DNA of 41,685 bases, from positions 1 to 41,685 of the forward strand of contig JAEMRT010000038.1 of the NCBI GenBank assembly GCA_016463225.1, read 5' to 3'. Positions 16,427-24,688 of the stretch are shown here, piece by piece. The DNA comes from Sphingopyxis sp. Its GTDB lineage: Bacteria > Pseudomonadota > Alphaproteobacteria > Sphingomonadales > Sphingomonadaceae. How positions within the stretch are numbered: the stretch's first letter is position 1; each line of letters begins with the position of its first letter. Made by a program: the position numbers and the translations under genes. A model generated the notes under the pieces. The model searched no databases. It saw nothing but the letters and a program-made list of their open reading frames with translations, and was not told the origin of the DNA.

Positions 16427-17092
16427 ATGCAAACCGAAATCCTCGCGGTCCTTTGTGGTCAAGTCCGCCCGTTCCGCGGCGACGATGAACCCAGCGCGAT
16501 CGGCAAACTGCCGGTCGAGCGCGCGGTCGCGGTCGGCCCGATGGGGCTGGCCGGCGACGAGCAGGCCGATCGCACCGTCCATGGCGGGATCGACAAGGCA
16601 GTCCATCATTATCCTGCCGACCATTATGCGTGGTGGCGTGAGCATCTGCGGAACCCAGCGCTGCTCGATGCACCCGGGGCGTTCGGCGAGAATATTTCCA
16701 CGACCGGGCTCGACGAGACGAATGTCTGCCTCGGCGACCGCTTCCGCCTCGGCACCGCGCTCGTCGAGGTCAGCCAGGCGCGCCAACCGTGCTGGAAACT
16801 CGACCATCGCTTCGGGATGAAGGGGGTGATGGCGCAGGTGGTGAAGACGCGGCGGACTGGCTGGTATTACCGCGTGCTCGAAGCGGGCGAGGTGCGCGCA
16901 GGCGACGTAATCGAACTGGTGGAACGTCCGTATCCCGACTGGCCGCTGGCGTCTTTGTTCGGCCTGCTGATCGGCGGCGAGGCAAAGGATCGCCCCGCCG
17001 ACCTCCGCGCGCTGCGCGATGTACCGGTGCTTGCCGAAACATGGAAGGTCAGGCGCGCCAAGCTGGCGGAGCAATATGGTGTGGATCTTTAG
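16427..17092 (+). CDS. MOSC-domain protein, YiiM-like
   Basis: A 221-residue MOSC protein closely following the YiiM layout and length. The MOSC beta-barrel begins near GLAGDEQADRTVHGGIDKAV, an HHYPADHYAWW segment follows, and the catalytic cysteine lies in VSQARQPCWKLDHRFG (Cys122). The helical C-terminal part contains ALRDVPVLAETWKVR. YiiM-type proteins use a molybdenum cofactor to reduce N-hydroxylated bases such as 6-hydroxylaminopurine. The gene is divergent from fdhD with 82 bases between starts and ends in front of a REP palindrome, so it fits the molybdenum theme of the region. Confidence 0.9.
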   Translation: MQTEILAVLCGQVRPFRGDDEPSAIGKLPVERAVAVGPMGLAGDEQADRTVHGGIDKAVHHYPADHYAWWREHLRNPALLDAPGAFGENISTTGLDETNVCLGDRFRLGTALVEVSQARQPCWKLDHRFGMKGVMAQVVKTRRTGWYYRVLEAGEVRAGDVIELVERPYPDWPLASLFGLLIGGEAKDRPADLRALRDVPVLAETWKVRRAKLAEQYGVDL

Positions 17093-17108
17093 AGATTCCT
17101 GACTGAAT

Positions 17109-17186
17109 CGTCATCCCGGCGAAGGCCGGGATCTCACCCGATCGGCTTAACGCACCGGCGAGATCCCGGCCTTCGCCGGGATGACG
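17109..17186. repeat. REP element: 27-bp perfect inverted repeat
   Basis: Arms 17109-17135 and 17160-17186 are exact reverse complements over 27 bases around a 24-base loop. Each arm itself contains the palindrome CCCGGCGAAGGCCGGG. It lies between convergent MOSC and glpD genes, where it can act as a bidirectional terminator or mRNA 3' stabiliser. It belongs to the same broad GTCA-CCCGG family as the elements at 26299, 33721 and 39849. Confidence 0.88.
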
Positions 17187-17219
17187 AGACAGGGATAGCG
17201 GTGTTTCAGCCGAACGCCA

Positions 17220-18734
17220 TCACGCTTCATGAGCGCTGGGTTTCGATTCAAGCCACGCGGCAAGCTTCGCCACCTCCTCCACACTGAAATGCAGCCCCAG
17301 CTTGCTGCGCCGCCACAAAATGTCGTCGGTCGTCTGCGCCCATTCCTGCTCGACCAGCCACGCGGCCTCTGCGGCGCTCAGGCCGTGGGCGATTTCGCCG
17401 CCGAGCGCGTCCCATCCGTCGGCATCGCCCAGCCAGCGGCGCGCATCGGTGCCATAGGCCTTGACGATGCGGTCCACCGTCGCGGCGGTCAGGAACGGAT
17501 GCGCAAGCTTGATCTCGGCCTTGAGCGCCGCCGCCCCGCTGGTCGGGAAATCGCCGCCCGGGAGCGGCGCGCTTGCTGTCCAGCGCTTCCCCGCCAACGC
17601 TGGCACATGGCGCACCAGCTCGTCGACCGCGGCCTCGGCGACATGGCGATAGCTGGTGATCTTGCCGCCATAGATAGTGAGCAGCGGCGCGCCCTCCTCC
17701 ATGTCGAGGTCGATGCGGTACCCGCGCGTCGCTGCTTCGGGCCGCCCCGATCCATCTTCGATCAATGGCCGCACCCCCGAATAGGTCCACACGACATCGG
17801 CGGGGGTGATCGCCTCGCGGAAATAGAGGCTGGCGCCTTCGCACAGATAGGCGATTTCGTCGGCGCTCGCTCGCGCCGCGCTGGCGGGGCCGTCGTGATC
17901 GACGTCGGTCGTGCCGATCAGCGTGAAGTCGCGCTCATAGGGGATCGCAAAGAATATCCGCCCATCAGGGAGCTGGAAGAAATAGGCATAGTCATGCTGA
18001 AACAACCGCCGCACGACGATATGCGACCCGCGCACCAGCCGCATCTGGTGATCGGGCTCGGCATCGGCGCGCTTCAGCAGGTCGAGCACTGCCGGTCCGG
18101 CGGCGTTGACAATCGCGCGCCCGGTGAAGCGATAGCTGTGGCCATTGTCGCAACTCGCCTCGACCACCCACAGCCCGTCCTCACAGCGCAGCATGTCGGC
18201 GCGGGTGCGGGTTCGGACCTTGGCGCCGTGCCCCGCCGCGTCGCGTGCGTTGAGCGCCACCAGCCGCGCATCGTCGACCCAGCCGTCCGAATATTCGAAC
18301 CCATGCGTATATTGCGGCTGCAACACCTCGCCTGCGACATGGCGGCGCAGGTCGATGGAGCGCGTCGCGGGCAGCTTCTTGCGCCCGCCGATATGGTCAT
18401 AGAGGAACAGCCCGAGCCGCAGCAGCCAGCGCGGGCGCAGCCCCGGGCGGTGCGGCAGCACGAAGCGCAGCGGCCAGATGATGTGCGGCGCAATCCCCCA
18501 CAACGTCTCGCGCTCTTTCAACGCTTCGCGCACCAGACGGAACTCATAATGCTCCAGATAGCGCAGCCCGCCGTGGATCAGCTTGGTCGACGCCGACGAA
18601 GTCCCCTGCGCGAGATCGCCCGCCTCGAGCAGCAACACCCGCGCCCCGCGCCCCGCGGCGTCGCGCGCGACCCCGGCGCCGTTGACACCGCCGCCGATAA
18701 TGATGACGTCATAAGGTTGGGCGCTGTCGGGCAT
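17220..18734 (-). CDS. glpD: Glycerol-3-phosphate dehydrogenase (FAD, respiratory type)
   Basis: A 504-residue membrane-associated flavoenzyme that oxidises glycerol-3-phosphate to dihydroxyacetone phosphate and passes electrons to quinone. The N-terminal dinucleotide fold is YDVIIIGGGVNGAGVARDAA, followed by the family blocks GTSSASTKLIHGGLRYLE, the SDGWVDDARLVALNARDAA substrate region and FTLIGTTDVDHDG. TYSGVRPL and YGGKITSYRHVAE come near the end of the catalytic domain, and the C-terminal helical domain follows. AGGGA eight bases upstream supports the ATG at 18734. It is divergent from the M20 peptidase gene across 131 bases and stands without glpF or glpK. Together with GpsA at 33863 it could set the glycerol-3-phosphate level for the lipid cluster. 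Confidence 0.95.
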   Translation of the reverse strand: MPDSAQPYDVIIIGGGVNGAGVARDAAGRGARVLLLEAGDLAQGTSSASTKLIHGGLRYLEHYEFRLVREALKERETLWGIAPHIIWPLRFVLPHRPGLRPRWLLRLGLFLYDHIGGRKKLPATRSIDLRRHVAGEVLQPQYTHGFEYSDGWVDDARLVALNARDAAGHGAKVRTRTRADMLRCEDGLWVVEASCDNGHSYRFTGRAIVNAAGPAVLDLLKRADAEPDHQMRLVRGSHIVVRRLFQHDYAYFFQLPDGRIFFAIPYERDFTLIGTTDVDHDGPASAARASADEIAYLCEGASLYFREAITPADVVWTYSGVRPLIEDGSGRPEAATRGYRIDLDMEEGAPLLTIYGGKITSYRHVAEAAVDELVRHVPALAGKRWTASAPLPGGDFPTSGAAALKAEIKLAHPFLTAATVDRIVKAYGTDARRWLGDADGWDALGGEIAHGLSAAEAAWLVEQEWAQTTDDILWRRSKLGLHFSVEEVAKLAAWLESKPSAHEA

Positions 18735-18865
18735 GAAGATGTCCCTAAGGCAGGTACGTCGACTTTGCCAAGGGGCGCGGTCGATGCAGGGGGTCATCGA
18801 CCGTTGTGGACAGCCGCGCCGCCGGTTGCAAAGATCGCCAGAGGTTTTGGCAGGGGGAGGGGAGC

Positions 18866-20404
18866 ATGCACGGTTTGTCGAAACGGTGGCGCAAAGGCAC
18901 GATAGCGATCGCAGGACTATTCGCTGTAATAACCAGCGTGCCCGCAGCGGCGCAGCCGACGATGCTCGATGCCGCGACCATGGAGGAATATATCGACTTC
19001 CTGTCGCTGCCCAACGACGCGGCCAACCCCGCCGATGCGCTCGCCAATGCCCGCTTTGTCCAGGCGATGATGCAGCGCCGCGGCATCGCGTCCGAACTGC
19101 TCTACGATGTCGACAGAAAAGCGCCGCCCGCGGTGTTCGGCGAGGTGAAGACCCCCGGCGCGACCAAAACGATCGTCTTCTACGCGCATTATGATGGCCA
19201 GCCCGTCGTCCCCGAACGCTGGGCGCCAGGACTGTCGCCGTTCCGCCCGGTCGCGATCTCGCGCCCGATCGAACAGGGCGGCACGGTGCTCGGCCCCTGG
19301 ACGCCCGAGGCGCGCTTCCCCGCCGGTTGGCGGCTGGCGGCGCGCAGCGCGGCCGACGACAAGGCCGGGGTGATGGTGGCGCTCAATGCCTTTCGCGACC
19401 CCGCCGGAACCGCCGCGCGGCTGGGCGTGAATGTGAAATTCTTCTTCGAGGGTGAGGAGGAAAAGGGATCGCCCCACCTTCGGGCGATCCTGCACGCGCA
19501 CAGCGAAAAGCTGGCCAGCGACCTGTGGGTGATGGTCGACGGACCGCGGCACACCGCGGGGTATCGCGCGATGGTGCTGGGGGTGCGCGGGGTCGTCGAT
19601 GTCGGCATCACCGTTTACGGCGCCAATCGGCCGCTGCACGCGGGCAATTACGGCAATTGGGCGCCCAACCCGGCGCTGCGCCTGTCGGCGTTGCTGGGCA
19701 GCCTGAAGGATGCCGACGGCCGCATCCTGATCCCCGGCTTCTACGACGATGCGGTCCCCGCGACCACCGCTGAACTGGCCGAAATCGCCAAGGCGCCATC
19801 GATGGACGCGACGCGGCAGAGCCTGGGCATCGCGCGGGCGCAGGGCGGCGGCAAGCTCCACGGCGAACTGGTGCTGCTGCCAGGGATCGAAATCACCGGG
19901 CTGCGCGCGGGCGCCACCGATGCCAAGGCGGCAAACGTCATCCCGACCGAGGCCGAAGCGCGGCTCGACATGCGGCTGGTCAAGGGCGACCGCATCGATC
20001 GTCAGCTGGCAAGGCTGGTGCGCTTTATCGAAGGGCAGGGCTATCACATCCTCGACCGCGCCCCGACCGCGGCGGAACGGCTGGCGCATCCGCTGATCGC
20101 GCGCGTCGTCTCGGGCTTTGGTTATGAAGCCCAGCGCACCTCGCTGGACGAACCGATGGTGACGCGCGTCAAACAACTGCTCGAAAGCGTCTCGCCCGAC
20201 CGGCTGGTGGTCGTCCCGTCGACCGGGGGCAGCCTGCCGCTGTCGCTGTTCGCGAGCGAACTCGGCGCGCCGATGGTGACGATCCCCGTCGTCAACGCCG
20301 ACAACAACCAGCACGGCGAGAATGAGAATGTCGATCCGGCGTTCCTCGCCGAAGGCATCACCAACATCCGTGTGATCATGGAGGATGATTTTTCGGAGCG
20401 CTGA
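18866..20404 (+). CDS. Exported M20-family metallopeptidase
   Basis: A 512-residue zinc peptidase of the M20 family with a Sec signal peptide (TIAIAGLFAVITSVPAAAQP). Metal and catalytic residues are visible: YAHYDGQPVVP (His108, Asp110), RSAADDKAG (bridging Asp), FFEGEEEKGSP (catalytic and metal Glu), VMVDGP (Asp) and the last His in NNQHGENEN near the C-terminus. The inserted dimerisation domain is present, so it resembles carnosinase/dipeptidase-type M20 enzymes. The start ATG at 18866 follows GGGAGGGGAGC directly, a strong ribosome binding site. A periplasmic role in peptide uptake is likely. The substrate is unknown. Confidence 0.9.
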   Translation: MHGLSKRWRKGTIAIAGLFAVITSVPAAAQPTMLDAATMEEYIDFLSLPNDAANPADALANARFVQAMMQRRGIASELLYDVDRKAPPAVFGEVKTPGATKTIVFYAHYDGQPVVPERWAPGLSPFRPVAISRPIEQGGTVLGPWTPEARFPAGWRLAARSAADDKAGVMVALNAFRDPAGTAARLGVNVKFFFEGEEEKGSPHLRAILHAHSEKLASDLWVMVDGPRHTAGYRAMVLGVRGVVDVGITVYGANRPLHAGNYGNWAPNPALRLSALLGSLKDADGRILIPGFYDDAVPATTAELAEIAKAPSMDATRQSLGIARAQGGGKLHGELVLLPGIEITGLRAGATDAKAANVIPTEAEARLDMRLVKGDRIDRQLARLVRFIEGQGYHILDRAPTAAERLAHPLIARVVSGFGYEAQRTSLDEPMVTRVKQLLESVSPDRLVVVPSTGGSLPLSLFASELGAPMVTIPVVNADNNQHGENENVDPAFLAEGITNIRVIMEDDFSER

Positions 20405-20479
20405 GCGGCGGGTTGCATGCCGGTCCGTTTTGGAGCGGCCTACGTATGCGCGTTGCAATCGCGCCCCCGCTCCGCCATT

Positions 20480-20503
20480 TCCCCTGATGGATATCCAAGG
20501 GGA
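20480..20503 (+). promoter_or_regulatory. Hairpin covering the zwf ribosome binding site
   Basis: TCCCCT (20480-20485) can pair with AGGGGA (20498-20503) around a 12-base loop. The right arm is the whole Shine-Dalgarno of zwf (AAGGGGA, five bases before the GTG). The stem is only 6 bp, so it would be a mild, temperature- or helper-dependent block if it forms. Confidence 0.3.
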
Positions 20504-20508
20504 TTGGC

Positions 20509-21972
20509 GTGAGCGTGAAAGTCGAGACATTGGTGCTGTTCGGCGCGACGGGCGACCTCGCGCAGCGCATGCTTTTTCCCTCGCTCTACAATCTCCATCT
20601 CGACGGACTGCTCGCCGACGCGCTGACGATCATCGGATCGGGGCGCTCGAAGATGGATCGCGCCGCCTTTCACACGCAGGTGCGCGACGCGCTGGCCGAG
20701 CATCTTCCCGCCGACCGGATTGAGCCGGGTGCAGTTGACGCCTTCGTGGGGCGCATCGATTATTGCGCGATCGATGCCGGGGCGGGCACCGGCTATGACG
20801 AACTCGCTACCTTGCTCGGCGACCGGATGCAGCGCCCGATCGGCGTCTATCTCTCGACTCCGCCGTCGATGTTCGGCCTGATCGCGCAAGGACTGAAAGC
20901 CGCTGGCATCGCCTGCGCCGAATGCCGCATCGCGATGGAAAAGCCGATCGGTCACGACCTCGCTTCGTCGCGCGACGTCAATGAACAGGTCGGCGATGCC
21001 TTTGCCGAGGACCATGTGTTCCGCATCGACCATTATCTTGGCAAGGAAACGGTGCAGAACCTGCTCGCGCTGCGTTTTGCCAATATGTTGTTTGAGCCGC
21101 TGTGGAACGCGCAGGCTATCGACCATGTCCAGATCACTGTCGCCGAAACGGTCGGGCTTGAGGGCCGCGTGTCCTATTATGACGGGGTCGGCGCGCTGAA
21201 GGATATGGTGCAGAACCATATGCTCCAGCTGCTCGCGATCATCGCGATGGAGCCGCCCGCCAGCGTCTCGTCGACCGCGGTACGCGACGAGAAGGTCAAG
21301 CTGCTACGCTCCTTGCGCAAGATGAGCGCCGAGGATGTGAAGGCGCACAGCGTCAAGGGCCAGTACAGCAGCGGCGCGGTCAACGGCGGCGCGGTCACCG
21401 GCTATGCCGATGAGCTTGGCCAGCCGTCGAACACCGAAACCTTCGTCGCCATCAAGGCCTTCATCGACAATTGGCGCTGGAAGGGCGTGCCCTTTTACCT
21501 GCGTACCGGCAAGCGCATGCCCGAACGAAAGTCGGAGGTGCTGATCCAGTTTAAGCCCGTCCCGCACAACATTTTTGCGCGCGTCGGCGCGGGCAAGCTC
21601 GATGCCAATATGATGATCATCAACCTCCAGCCCGAGGAAAATATCCGGGTCAAGGTGATGGCGAAGCAGCCCGGCCTCGACCGCGACGGGGTGAAGCTCA
21701 AAGAAGTGACAATGGACGTCTCGCTCTCGCACAGCTTTGCGGGTGAGCGGCGGCGCATTGCCTACGAGCGCCTGCTGCTCGATTTCATCGAGGGTGACCA
21801 GACCCTGTTCGTCCGCCGCGACGAGGTCGAGGCGCAGTGGCAATGGATCGATTCGATCCGCGACGCCTGGGCCGCAGTCGACATGGCGCCGCAGGCGTAC
21901 ACCGCGGGCAGCTGGGGACCGTCGAGCGCGATCGCGTTGATCGAACGCGACGGGGCAAGCTGGCATGATTGA
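20509..21972 (+). CDS. zwf: Glucose-6-phosphate 1-dehydrogenase
   Basis: A 487-residue Zwf, first enzyme of the Entner-Doudoroff and oxidative pentose phosphate routes, making 6-phosphogluconolactone and NAD(P)H. The coenzyme site is LFGATGDLAQRMLFPSLYNL. The substrate-binding and catalytic block is FRIDHYLGKETVQNLLALRF (His175 in the block). Also seen are YYDGVGALKDMVQNHMLQLL and the C-terminal KGVPFYLRTGKRMP. AAGGGGA five bases before the GTG fixes the start. The NADPH it makes is the natural reductant for the lipid genes downstream. It is separated from edd by a REP pair; no pgl gene lies between them. Confidence 0.97.
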   Translation: MSVKVETLVLFGATGDLAQRMLFPSLYNLHLDGLLADALTIIGSGRSKMDRAAFHTQVRDALAEHLPADRIEPGAVDAFVGRIDYCAIDAGAGTGYDELATLLGDRMQRPIGVYLSTPPSMFGLIAQGLKAAGIACAECRIAMEKPIGHDLASSRDVNEQVGDAFAEDHVFRIDHYLGKETVQNLLALRFANMLFEPLWNAQAIDHVQITVAETVGLEGRVSYYDGVGALKDMVQNHMLQLLAIIAMEPPASVSSTAVRDEKVKLLRSLRKMSAEDVKAHSVKGQYSSGAVNGGAVTGYADELGQPSNTETFVAIKAFIDNWRWKGVPFYLRTGKRMPERKSEVLIQFKPVPHNIFARVGAGKLDANMMIINLQPEENIRVKVMAKQPGLDRDGVKLKEVTMDVSLSHSFAGERRRIAYERLLLDFIEGDQTLFVRRDEVEAQWQWIDSIRDAWAAVDMAPQAYTAGSWGPSSAIALIERDGASWHD

Positions 21973-21984
21973 GCGTCAGCAAAA

Positions 21985-22153
21985 CCTTCTCCCGTCGGGA
22001 GAAGGATATGAAGCCTTGCCGCTGAAAGCGGTTAGGCGGAGTTGGATGAGGGGATCTGCCGTCCCTTGTCGACGCGCCGCCCGAACCCCTCACCCAGCTT
22101 CGACTAGCCAGCAAGCTGGCAAGTCTGCGCAACCCTCTCCCAATGGGAGAGGG
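21985..22153. repeat. Pair of REP hairpins between zwf and edd
   Basis: Two short perfect hairpins bracket about 130 bases. The first is 21985-22005 (9-bp stem CCTTCTCCC/GGGAGAAGG, 3-base loop). The second is 22133-22153 (9-bp stem CCCTCTCCC/GGGAGAGGG, loop AAT). The interior holds GCCGCTGAAAGCGGTTAGGC and other small palindromes. The second hairpin ends 14 bases before the edd ATG, so it sits in the edd leader and could affect its translation. Confidence 0.75.
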
Positions 22154-22167
22154 GATTGGACGATCCC

Positions 22168-24009
22168 ATGACCCCCCTCCACCCCACTATCGCGGCCGTC
22201 ACCGACCGCATCATCGCCCGCAGCGCGCCCCGCCGCGCCGCCTATCTCGACCTCATGGACCGCCAGCGTGAGGCCGGGACCAACCGCGGCAACCTCTCCT
22301 GCGGCAACCTCGCGCACGGCTTTGCGGCGTCGGGCGAGGACAAGCCCGCGATCCGGTCAGGCACCGAGATGAACATCGGTATCGTCTCCAGCTACAACGA
22401 CATGCTCTCGGCGCATCAGCCCTACGGCCGCTACCCCGAACAGATCAAACTCTTCGCGCGCGAAGTCGGCGCGACCGCGCAGGTCGCCGGCGGCGTTCCC
22501 GCGATGTGCGACGGGGTGACGCAGGGGCAGGCGGGCATGGACCTGTCGTTGTTCAGCCGCGACAATATCGCGCAGGGCACGGTGATCGCGCTCAGCCATG
22601 CGATGTTCGAGAGCGCGCTGCTGCTCGGCATCTGCGACAAGATCGTCCCCGGCTTGCTGATCGGCGCGCTGCGCTTCGGCCATCTGCCGCAGATCCTGAT
22701 TCCCGCCGGCCCGATGCCTTCGGGCCTCGCGAACAAGGAAAAGCAGCGCGTCCGCCAGCTTTATGCGGAAGGGAAGGCGACCCGCGACGAATTGCTCGAA
22801 GCCGAAGCTGCATCCTATCATGGCGCGGGCACCTGTACCTTCTACGGGACAGCCAACAGCAACCAGATGATGATGGAACTGATGGGGCTCCACGTCCCCG
22901 GCAGCGCCTTCACCAACCCCGGCACCAAGCTCCGCCAGGAGCTGACCCGCGCCGCAACGCACCGGGTGGCCGCGATCGGCTGGGATGGCGATGATTATCG
23001 CCCGCTGGCGCGCTGCGTCGACGAGAAGGCGATCGTCAACGCCGCGATCGGGCTGCTCGCCACCGGCGGTTCGACCAACCATGCGATCCATTTGCCCGCG
23101 ATCGCGCGCGCCGCGGGGATTATCATCGACTGGCAGGATTTCGACGAACTCAGTCACGCGGTGCCTTTGCTCGCGCGCGTCTATCCGAACGGTGCGGGCG
23201 ACGTGAACAACTTCCACGCCGCGGGCGGCATCGGCTATGTGGTGCGCGAACTGCTCAGCGCGGGTTTGCTGCATGGCGACGTGCTGACCGTAGGCGGTAC
23301 GATGGCCGATTATGCGAGCGAGCCCGTGCTGGTCGACGACGAACTCCACTGGCAGGCTGCGCCCTCCGAGAGCCGCGACGACACGATGCTGCGCCCGGTC
23401 GCCGCGCCCTTTTCACCCGACGGCGGCATGCGCCTGCTTGCGGGCAACCTCGGCCGCGCGATCATCAAGACCAGCGCGGTCGCCGAGGACCGCTGGACGA
23501 TCGAGGCGCCGTGCCGGATCTTCGACAATCAGGATGCGGTGCTGGCGGCGTTCAAGGCCGGCGAACTCGAACAGGACGTCATCGTCGTCGTCCGCTTTCA
23601 GGGGCCACGCGCCAATGGCATGCCCGAGCTGCACAAGCTGACCCCGGCGCTCGGCGTGTTGCAGGACCGCGGTTTCCGCGTCGCACTCCTCACCGACGGC
23701 CGCATGTCGGGCGCCAGCGGCAAGGTGCCTGCGGTGATCCACCTCTCGCCCGAAGCCTTGCCCGGCGCCGACGGCGTCAGCGGCCCGCTCGCCTTCCTCG
23801 CCGACGGCGATATCGTCCGCGTCTGCGCGCGGCAGGGCGAGGTGCTCGCGCTCGTCGATCCCGCTGTTTGGACGGCGCGCTCGCCCGCCGTCGCGCCGCC
23901 GCCCGCAGTCGGGGTCGGCCGCGAACTGTTCGCCCTGTTCCGCCACCACGCCGACGAAGCCGAAAAGGGCGGGTCGGCCGTTCTTGCTGCCATGGAGTCC
24001 GTCATTTGA
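22168..24009 (+). CDS. edd: Phosphogluconate dehydratase
   Basis: A 613-residue Edd of the IlvD/Edd family. It dehydrates 6-phosphogluconate to 2-keto-3-deoxy-6-phosphogluconate using an oxygen-sensitive [4Fe-4S] cluster. Family blocks are [34 protein letters not shown], the cluster-binding [40 protein letters not shown] and the [20 protein letters not shown] helix. The C-terminal [20 protein letters not shown] also fits. The ATG at 22168 gives a standard N-terminus ([15 protein letters not shown]). The ribosome binding site is weak and lies beside the REP hairpin. Its TGA overlaps the TTG start of eda. Confidence 0.97.
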   Translation: MTPLHPTIAAVTDRIIARSAPRRAAYLDLMDRQREAGTNRGNLSCGNLAHGFAASGEDKPAIRSGTEMNIGIVSSYNDMLSAHQPYGRYPEQIKLFAREVGATAQVAGGVPAMCDGVTQGQAGMDLSLFSRDNIAQGTVIALSHAMFESALLLGICDKIVPGLLIGALRFGHLPQILIPAGPMPSGLANKEKQRVRQLYAEGKATRDELLEAEAASYHGAGTCTFYGTANSNQMMMELMGLHVPGSAFTNPGTKLRQELTRAATHRVAAIGWDGDDYRPLARCVDEKAIVNAAIGLLATGGSTNHAIHLPAIARAAGIIIDWQDFDELSHAVPLLARVYPNGAGDVNNFHAAGGIGYVVRELLSAGLLHGDVLTVGGTMADYASEPVLVDDELHWQAAPSESRDDTMLRPVAAPFSPDGGMRLLAGNLGRAIIKTSAVAEDRWTIEAPCRIFDNQDAVLAAFKAGELEQDVIVVVRFQGPRANGMPELHKLTPALGVLQDRGFRVALLTDGRMSGASGKVPAVIHLSPEALPGADGVSGPLAFLADGDIVRVCARQGEVLALVDPAVWTARSPAVAPPPAVGVGRELFALFRHHADEAEKGGSAVLAAMESVI

Positions 24010-24626
24010 GCCAATCCATCGACCAGATCATGCGCCTCGCCCCCGTCATCCCGGTGATCGTCATCGACCGGGTCGAGGACGCGGTGCCGATGGCTGAGGC
24101 GCTCGTCGCGGGCGGACTGACGGTGCTCGAAGTCACCCTGCGCACCCCCGCCGCACTGGACGCGATCACTGCGATGAAAGCGGTCAAGGGCGCGGTGGTC
24201 GGCGCGGGGACCGTGCTCGACCCTGCGATGCTCGCGGGGGCAATCCACGCGGGCGCCGAATTCATCGTTTCGCCGGGCCTCACCGACAATCTCGGCAAAG
24301 CCGCGGTCGCGAGCGGTATTCCGTTCCTTCCGGGCACCGCCAATGCTGGCGACATCATGCGCGGGATGGACCTCGGCCTCGATCGCTTCAAATTTTTCCC
24401 CGCGGCGACCAGCGGCGGCATCCCGGCGCTGAAAGCGCTCGCCGGTCCGTTCGGCCAAGCGCGTTTCTGTCCGACCGGCGGGATAAGCTTGGCGACCGCG
24501 CCCGACTGGCTCGCGCTCGAAGCCGTGCTGTGCGTCGGCGGCAGCTGGGTGGTCCCTTCGGGGCCGCTCGACCCGGCCCGGATCGAGGCATTGGCGCGCG
24601 AGGCGTCCGCGCTTTCGCGGCATTGA
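24006..24626 (+). CDS. eda: 2-keto-3-deoxy-6-phosphogluconate aldolase
   Basis: A 206-residue class I aldolase that splits KDPG into pyruvate and glyceraldehyde-3-phosphate. Catalytic residues are in place: Glu42 and Arg46 in VLEVTLRTP and the Schiff-base Lys129 in DRFKFFPAA, numbering close to E. coli Eda (45, 49, 133). I chose the TTG at 24006, which overlaps the edd stop (TTGA). GGAG lies eight bases upstream, and it restores the family N-terminal helix ([16 protein letters not shown]). The first ATG, eight codons in, would remove that helix. edd and eda are therefore translationally coupled, with no glk between them. Confidence 0.96.
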   Translation: MSQSIDQIMRLAPVIPVIVIDRVEDAVPMAEALVAGGLTVLEVTLRTPAALDAITAMKAVKGAVVGAGTVLDPAMLAGAIHAGAEFIVSPGLTDNLGKAAVASGIPFLPGTANAGDIMRGMDLGLDRFKFFPAATSGGIPALKALAGPFGQARFCPTGGISLATAPDWLALEAVLCVGGSWVVPSGPLDPARIEALAREASALSRH

Positions 24627-24637
24627 TTAACCCCATC

Positions 24638-24688
24638 TTACCTGTCACTGTGCTTAGGTAAAACGGCAATATAGCCGTTGGTGGGGAG
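24638..24688 (+). promoter_or_regulatory. Structured leader of the lipid operon: two inverted repeats and the ribosome binding site
   Basis: TTACCT (24638-24643) and AGGTAA (24656-24661) form an inverted repeat with a 12-base spacer. Immediately after, AACGGC (24662-24667) and GCCGTT (24674-24679) form a second perfect one around AATATA. GGGGAG (24683-24688) is the ribosome binding site. The first pair may be an operator and the second a leader hairpin. Both lie in the only 62 bases between eda and the HAD-PlsC gene. Confidence 0.4.

Noticed and set aside
17109..17186. Possible CRISPR repeat or transposon end
   Set aside because: There are only two inverted arms and no regular spacers or adjacent cas or transposase gene. 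It fits a REP element.
17229..18905. 558-codon open frame on the plus strand opposite glpD
   Set aside because: glpD on the other strand has full family motifs. This frame is low in hydrophobic segments and has biased Arg/Gln/Ala content.
18917..20530. 537-codon open frame on the minus strand opposite the M20 peptidase
   Set aside because: The plus-strand frame has a signal peptide, a strong ribosome binding site and all metal ligands. The antisense frame has none of these.
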